Assembly: GCA_036924285.1 (NCBI GenBank)
Contig: JAYKYS010000012.1
Coordinates: 3,348,001-3,412,000, forward strand
DNA: 64,000 nt
Source: Asterella californica
Lineage: Eukaryota > Streptophyta > Marchantiopsida > Marchantiales > Aytoniaceae
Reading direction: 5' to 3'
The notes beneath the pieces were generated by a model. The model did no database searches, was not told the origin of the DNA, and saw only the letters and a program-made list of their open reading frames with translations. Shown in pieces: positions 57,730-64,000 of this stretch (position 1 is its first letter; every line of letters starts with the position of its first letter). Position numbers and translations under genes: made by a program.

Positions 57730-57920
57730 GAGCCTTATCACTCCCCGTTTCTACAGTCATAACATCCTAGCCCTCTTCGAATTGGAGTACGTGTGTGGTA
57801 GGAGTACCCTCAGGCTTTAAGTATCAGTTGCATCCATGCTTCGCTGCTACATCATTTTGTTTACATACAGCCTGTCTGCTACACTAGCTCTACCTCAATT
57901 CAGGTGCAAATAATTGGTAC

Positions 57921-57958
57921 CTGCCAGTAGGCCAAATGCATTCGGGGCCTACTGGCAG
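57921..57958 (+). repeat. Perfect 13-bp hairpin in the putative 5' leader
   Basis: CTGCCAGTAGGCC (57921-57933) and GGCCTACTGGCAG (57946-57958) pair around a 12-nt loop. If retained in the mRNA leader it could affect translation. Confidence 0.55.
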
Positions 57959-58319
57959 TAAAACTAAACTGGGAGCTTACTAATTATCCTCACTGTTGTC
58001 TACGGTGGTGCTGTTCAGTGGATTGAAGGGATGCTCTTTCCATCTCTTTGACTACTATCGGTAGCACGGACACATAGCCGGAAACCAGAAGTTCGAAATG
58101 ACTCACTTCCTCATCGTCTTCGGTCGGAGCCAGGCCGTCGCCCGACTCTTTGTCATGTAGAGACCAGAAGGACAAGTCTGTAGTTTCTAACTGCCATTCA
58201 TTCCCAGTAAGGCAGCGAGTCGATCACCTTTGCACCTGGCCTAAATTCAGTTGTTGAGGAGGGGCATACTGTTTTGAAGTAGAGAGGTAGGAGGTGAAGT
58301 GATTTGAAGCTATTGGAGA

Positions 58320-61300
58320 ATGGTGTCATATGCTGTTCCAACTGGCCAATTACCGGTGAAGCCGAGGTCACCTGAACACTTCAGTGTCACCGTGAAAGCG
58401 GAGTCTCCTACTTTCAGTCAGGGTTCTACTGGTGGTCTCGCACCTCAATGGCAGAACCACGGCACTGGGATGTCTGCTCAGGTGACAGGTCTAGGACGCA
58501 GTCCTCATCGGCACTCGTCTCTATCACCGAAGCGTGAGTTCCAGCAGCACATAGAGCGAGAACGGGACAGGGATACTTCCTGTGATGAGTATTCGCATGA
58601 CCGGAAGAGGTCCAAGATCCACGATTCGGTGCACACAATATCTTCGCAGGTGCGTACGCTTGGACGCTGCTGATGTTGTTCCTGTCACGGTATGTCCCGC
58701 GGGAATTGTTTCCTGTTGTCTGCGAAGGAGCTGTACAAAAACTTCGGGGCTTGGTAAAGGCGTAAAGAAGCGAGGGTTTCATATTAATAAGGCGTGTGGG
58801 GTCGAGGTCGTGGTCCTGTGCTTTATCCTGATGTCTTGGTCTGGTAAATAGTACTGCCCTTCGTGTCGGGTCTCTGTGTGTCTCTGCAACCTGAGATAGT
58901 GTATCAACGACGAACAGGGAGGAACAGAGGAGATTCATTTTCCTTCAGTGGACATTTCTTGAGTTGCCTGTCCTCGGATGATCTTATGAAGTGGAGCGCC
59001 CTGGACTGACTGGTGCTCTTTATGGTTGATCTTGCAGATGCAATCGCAGTTGCTTTCGCCGAGAGGAGGGTCTGCACTGACGAGAGATGCATCTTCACCT
59101 GCAGCGAAGTATAGCGAGCCTCAACATTCTACCGGGAGTATGTGTCGTGTAGCCCCGACTCCCGCTCTGACGCCGTCAGTGAATCCACTAGACGAGCCGA
59201 GCCCACTGGGTTTGACTTTGAGGAAGACGCCATCCTTGTTGGATCTGATATCTATGAAGCTCGCCCAGAGTGCCGGTAACGATCAGGGATCTGCAAATCC
59301 TGATGCACTGGCAGCTGAGGCTGCAAAGAATCGAGCTGGCAAGTGTTTGGTTCCAACCTCCACTAACCAGGATAAACTCAAGGCATCAAACTTCCCTGCG
59401 TCGAGTTTGAAAATCGGCAGTTGGGAGGTAAGCATGCCTCCTCTTAAATACATTTCCTATAATCATGCTCCTGTAGCATGAGAAGTTGGTTGTATGAAGA
59501 GGAGGATATAGCCTTCGGTGCGTTTGGCAGGAAATTTTATTGTTTATGATGCATGCGGGACAAAGCGGAGAATTACTCGGGAGATTTTCCATTTACTCGA
59601 GAATCGTCGTCGAGAAGAGCAGCAGGAATCGCTCATCTGACAGAAGTCTGGGCCGTCGGGGCGCAAATCTGTTGTGCTTCTGAATTTCAGTGCGGTGTGA
59701 CCCATAGTGATGCACTCTCACGAATTGCGTATTGCTTGATTACTCAGCGTGTTTCGAGATACGAGGGAGATCTAGTTGGAAAGTGCTACTATGCCAAGCG
59801 TAAGCTGGTATGGGAGGTGCTGGAGACGGGTCTCAAAAGTAAAATCGAAATTCAGTGGTCCGATATCTCTGGGATGAAGGCAAGCTGCCCCGAGAACCTT
59901 CCCGGCTCTCTTGAGATTGAGGTAAACCGGCTCTTGCTGTGAATTTCGTAGCGTTTGTGAGTGTGAGAGATTGCTCTGAGTCAGTCAAAGAAGCATCATT
60001 TGAGTTTGCGTGCGTTTACCGTGCTGCAGGTTTCTCGACCCCCATTGTTTTTCCGGGAAACGAACCCTCAACCAAGAAAGCATACACTTTGGCAGGCCAC
60101 TTCCGATTTTACTGGTGGCCAGGCCACAGTAAACAAGTAAGTAGTGTTCTCTGGGGGTTTTCTCGTAATCTTGCGGAAACTCTTTTTCAAAAGTTTTTGG
60201 TGTATTGACAGATCGTGATACAAATCGACTTTAGTACCTAAGTGATTGCATCATTGCGTCGCATCACTGAGATTCGGCCACCGAGATATCCCGGCGTGTT
60301 AATAGCGGCACTGTCCTTAGCAACTCCACCTTTGCTTCTTGATGCGCAGAAGTCTCGGATGTTGATTTTTTCTCGTTTACCGGCGCGAGAGTGCATTATG
60401 TTGTTGATGTGGAAATGCTGATGCATCTTTTCTTGTGTATGGCAGGCGCCATTCTTTAGTTTTTCCTGAAGGCGTTCTCAATAGGCATTACGAGAAGTTG
60501 GTCCAGTGTGATCCTCGTCTGAAGTCCCTTGTGGAAGGGACTCTACAGTTGAGGCCTAATCCTGATTTTGAACACACCAACCCGATATTTGAGTCGCAGC
60601 ATCAACATATGCCTGGTCACCAACAACCAATACATCAGAACAATTCACACGACTCAGTGAATAATCAGCAGTCGTACATCCTACCCCAGCATATGCAAAT
60701 GCGACCTAACCCCGGGCATACTCTAGGCGGAATGATATCCGACGCAAAACCGGAAATGCGTATGATGAAGATGCAGTCCAGCGATCTGGCATCGCCTAGC
60801 TCAGGTATGCATCTTCCGGATCGATGGTCTTTTGGGTTGATGTGCTGAAGGATGACATCGTTGCGACACCTGGAGATGGAGGGACGTTCATTTTGTTGGA
60901 GATGTTGCGGCGTTGTATAACTGATATTGTATTCGTCCATCTTTCAGTGATGGATGCGAGAGTCAGCGATGAAAGCGGCACTAGTGACAATGAAGATTTG
61001 AGGCTTCATGATGACCATAGCGAGTATGATGGCACCCGTAGTATGGAACGCTTGGAAATGATATATTCAAACGACCATCTGGAGGACGTGAAGCCACTGT
61101 GCAGTACTATCTACATTGGTGTTGGGAATGCTTTGCCACCCGATCGTACGTTTCAGCCGGATCGGGAGATGATGTTGGAGCAGTTAGCAAATGATCTTCT
61201 CGGGGAACACAGTTTTCATATGTCAAACGATCATCAGGCTATGATTTTAGCACAAAGAGTTGGGAACATCTCTGCTGCCCTAGCTGAAGAGGTTCATATA

Positions 61301-61666
61301 CCACGGCCAACTGGGCATGGATTGATGGACGGATCAGTACTAACTGATGCTAATCATTTCAGTCATTTCAATCCTTCTTTCCACGTCAAAAGCGAGTTAG
61401 GGCTGGGTGATGAGCAGCTAGGGTTGATGATGCCCCCACCCGGGAACCACCATCCTCACGCACTTAGTGGTAGGTCACATAGAGACCCCTCTTTCAATAC
61501 ACTAATGTCATGTATCAACAAACATGGCTCAGCCGGTGACTTGGTCTTACATCTTCCGCGGGTGGCATCCTTACCGCAGTTGTTCGAGAACTCGGGGGTT
61601 CCGCTTGGTAGGTACGATCCGACTCTTATGAGGCCGTCGTATTTGGGCAGCGAGAAGTTAAGATGA
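58320..61666 (+). CDS. ASG1: ASG1-like plant protein, six coding exons
   Basis: Coding exons: 58320-58649, 59038-59427, 59748-59921, 60030-60136, 60446-60804 and 60948-61666. All five introns are GT-AG, and the joined frame is 692 codons plus TGA (61664-61666). The start is the first ATG after an in-frame TGA at 58305-58307. The conserved core spans the exon 2-5 junctions, about residues 234-362: 'LKIGSWE', 'SRYEGDLVGKCYYAKRKLVW', 'KSKIEIQWSDI', 'PPLFFRETNPQPRKHTLWQA', 'HYEKLVQCDPRL'. A 'PLGLTLRKTPSLLDLI' motif lies near residues 165-182. This is the land-plant family of Arabidopsis ALTERED SEED GERMINATION 1 (At2g24100 and At4g30780). The N- and C-terminal thirds are Ser/Pro/Gln/His-rich and probably disordered. 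The molecular activity is, as far as I know, not established; 'DNA helicase' labels on relatives are not supported by any motif I see. It is intact and likely expressed. Confidence 0.85.
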
Positions 61667-62305
61667 CAATGGCGGTGGTCATAACCGAGGAGGCTTCTGC
61701 GCAGAGCTGGTCGCTATTAACAAGTACGAGAAACCTGTAACTTCTTCCCTAAATTATCTTACCACCCGGAGATCATCCATTCTTTTTCGCTCGGAGAAAC
61801 ATCGAAACCGCAATTACAAGTTCGTCGCTTCCGCGAGTGCTAATCACGGTAGCTTAGCTTTACTGACGATCTGCACCGCCCGGGTTTTTGACATATCCTG
61901 GAGACGGGTAGGTTTGTGTCTCCCTTTTGTATCCATTATTCTGTAGCCTACTTCTCTCGTACAGAATCCTACTGTCACACTTTGCTGTGCAGCTATGAAG
62001 ATGACAAGGGAAACTGATGGTACGTAAAAGTTACCTTTTAGAGGTCCCATAGGGGATTGGGAGGAGATAGCCATATTTGTATAGAGAGCTTTTTGTGAAG
62101 ACGGTCGTAATAATTTGTACCATTGCATCTGATGAAATGCGTTTCTTCTCGTTTCTCGGGTAACAGTGGTAAGCTGTAGGTAGTTCACTTTCATGTGTGC
62201 AGGCGTGTTTATGGTAGGAGCTTTGGTGTGGTTCCTACATTGTGCTGCTATTGCAAGTCAATGGACTTGTGTTCACCTCTTTTGGCATACAGGAAAGTGC
62301 ACGGT
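61667..62305 (+). other. 3' UTR and downstream of the ASG1-like gene
   Basis: Non-coding. The 3' UTR begins at 61667. I could not place the polyadenylation site. Confidence 0.5.
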
Positions 62306-62464
62306 GTTGGGAGAGTCGGTCTTGTCACTTCCTCGTCCGCTCTGCATGTTACGCTGCGCGCGAGGCCGTTGTGGAACACGATGTGCACTTTTCTGTATGT
62401 TGGGAGAGTCGGTCTTGTCACTTCCTCCTCTGCTCTGCATGTTACGCTGCGCGCGAGGTCGTTT
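62306..62464 (+). repeat. 66-bp direct duplication, period 93
   Basis: GTTGGGAGAGTCGGTCTTGT through GCGCGCGAGG occurs at 62306-62371 and 62399-62464 with only two or three differences. It is recent. Three overlapping frames over it (113-124 codons) are a by-product of the duplication. Confidence 0.85.
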
Positions 62465-62569
62465 TACGGGGTACGTGCGTACCCACTCGATTTCCTCATT
62501 CTGTCGCACAGTGTCAGCACAGGCTCTTCACTCGCAACTGGCCCTCCCTGCTGGACTTTATGATTAGGG

Positions 62570-62657
62570 GACATGCAAGATGACAGTAGACTGGCATCGC
62601 TATTTCTAGGTGTTTCATCGACCTGTCTGGGCTCGCGTCACTGTCATCTTGCATGTC
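62570..62657. repeat. Perfect 18-bp inverted repeat, 52-nt loop
   Basis: GACATGCAAGATGACAGT (62570-62587) and ACTGTCATCTTGCATGTC (62640-62657) are exact reverse complements. The layout fits a small hairpin RNA precursor or a very short MITE; no target duplication is evident. Confidence 0.65.
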
Positions 62658-64000
62658 AGTCTCGCTTCACCACGGTAAGTATTCGTGTCTTACTTGGGTA
62701 AGCTTGATTAAGGAAACAAGTTCAGCGAAACTGCACCAGAAGCTACCAATCGCCCCTAAAGCGAAACGTCAGTGTCGTTCTGAATTGAGATCTTCTGTTA
62801 TAAGACATCACCGGCCACAGTTATGCTATCCGGTCTGCCGATCATGTCCTCACGTGGTGTGATCTTGCGCGGTTGCTTGATATCATGATTAATACTGTTG
62901 GTTGAGCAATTAGCATATATTTGTTTCTTGAGACCGGTGTGTTTGTTTGCTAAACCTCGCAGCTCCACGCCAATAATATATCTCTTGAGACCGGTCGGTA
63001 AGCAAACTTCGCAGCTCCATGCCAATCTTTGGGACGTAGAACGTTCTGCCTTATTGATACTACCCGGTCTTCTGCAGAAGGTTGCGTGTACACAACGGAG
63101 ATAGGAAAGATATCGGTTCCACTCGCTGCACCTCCCCTGCAATGAGGTCCTTTCCGTAAGACCGATTGACAAAGATGGGATGCCGAGGATGCCTTCTGGA
63201 CATATCGAAAATATGTCCATAACCAAAATAATGTTTGATTTCATCACTAGATACGGATGGAAATCGATTTCTCGGACATAAGAGTACGTTTGTTTTTGTC
63301 GTTTTCCTTTTTCTTCGGATTATGCTACGGTTATGCAATGAACATTCCGTAGTACCACCAATTAAGTGCGTTTAAAGAGAACGCGAACCAATGTATAGCA
63401 AACGGATGGGAAGACCCCATCAAGCCTTGCAAGGGAAAGAAGGACCCGAAGGGCCAAAAGCAGCGTCGTAGATCCCGAGGACCTCGCTCTAAGGTCTCTC
63501 TCTAAAAGCAACGTGGGCAAGACAGTTCTCACAGAAAGAGCAACTGCCATTCAACCGGAACAGAACGTTACCTCTCAAACTCACACCTCTACACTTCAGT
63601 TGGACCGGGTACAGTAGATATTGATGAGTGAAACCGCACGGTGCAAGTCACATTGAGGCTAATTTAAAGGGCAGACGTGCTCAGAGTCCAGATCATAATT
63701 ACTGGCCTCGCTCATGTGAAATGAAACTTTCTTTTCTCACTGACGACTGGTAGACCTTCTCCGAGAAGTGGATCATGACGTCACTACACATGATCACTAC
63801 AGTGCCGACTGGTTTCACATCTTTTGGATGGGCGCAACCTGAAGACGAAGGTACTACACGCTCTACTCCTAGACGTTTCCAAGGAACTCGTACCACGTAC
63901 TTTTCAGCAGAGATATATTGTTCAGCAGAGATTACCCAATACGTTTGTCTGACTTCATCACATCTTTAACTGGTTATAGCAGGTTAAGTAACGTTTGTCT
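62658..64000. other. Non-coding stretch with one dispersed repeat
   Basis: No supported gene. CTTGAGACCGGT with GCAGCTCCA(T/C)GCCAAT occurs twice (about 62928-62977 and 62985-63028), a short direct duplication. 63385-63460 is the second copy of the repeat at 12281-12382. The small frames near the end have no features. Confidence 0.5.

Noticed and set aside
62193..62583. Three overlapping frames of 113-124 codons
   Set aside because: All arise from the 93-bp duplication; Cys/Arg/Leu-rich translations with no family.
1..64000. CRISPR arrays, operons, prokaryotic terminators and origins
   Set aside because: None seen; the introns, LTRs and SINEs show eukaryotic nuclear DNA.

Overview
This looks like nuclear DNA of a land plant, most likely a non-seed plant such as a moss. 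It is AT-rich and gene-poor, with no operons, ribosomal RNA or intact tRNA genes. One intron-containing plant gene is recognisable. Nearly everything else is transposable elements in various stages of decay. The non-seed placement rests on the only real gene being a land-plant family and on several copies of a Rep/HUH-type element that I match to Replitrons, reported as abundant in non-seed plants. I cannot name the genus.

Layout. 1-4131: the 3' part of a Ty3/gypsy retrotransposon (RT, RNase H, integrase, polypurine tract, 1372-bp 3' LTR). 4132-9149: an older, broken Ty3/gypsy element on the same strand, partly duplicated within itself. Its RT is split by a solo LTR (5426-6797, opposite strand) with a 4-bp target duplication, and its integrase ends in a PHD-finger-like motif. 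9150-10411: a 110-bp repeat pair around a decayed minus-strand coding region. 10.4-35 kb: mostly AT-rich non-coding DNA holding a tRNA-derived SINE family (three copies, one with a clear target duplication), a second tRNA-like head followed by a 91-bp tandem array, MULE-type MITEs, a family of paired-hairpin repeats, and several isolated perfect hairpins.

35-53 kb holds four broken copies (three +, one -) of one Rep-class HUH endonuclease-like gene. Conserved HxH and YCxK motifs lie 56 codons apart in the two best copies. The paired-hairpin repeats are dense around them, including three head-to-tail units at 48.0-49.2 kb. 53-57.4 kb is non-coding and becomes GC/GA-rich at its right end. 58320-61666 carries the one gene that looks functional: a six-exon, 692-residue ASG1-like plant protein with correct GT-AG junctions. 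61.7-64 kb is non-coding, with a 93-bp-period duplication and a perfect 18-bp inverted repeat.

The genes do not form a pathway. The window records nested and repeated transposition next to a single host gene.
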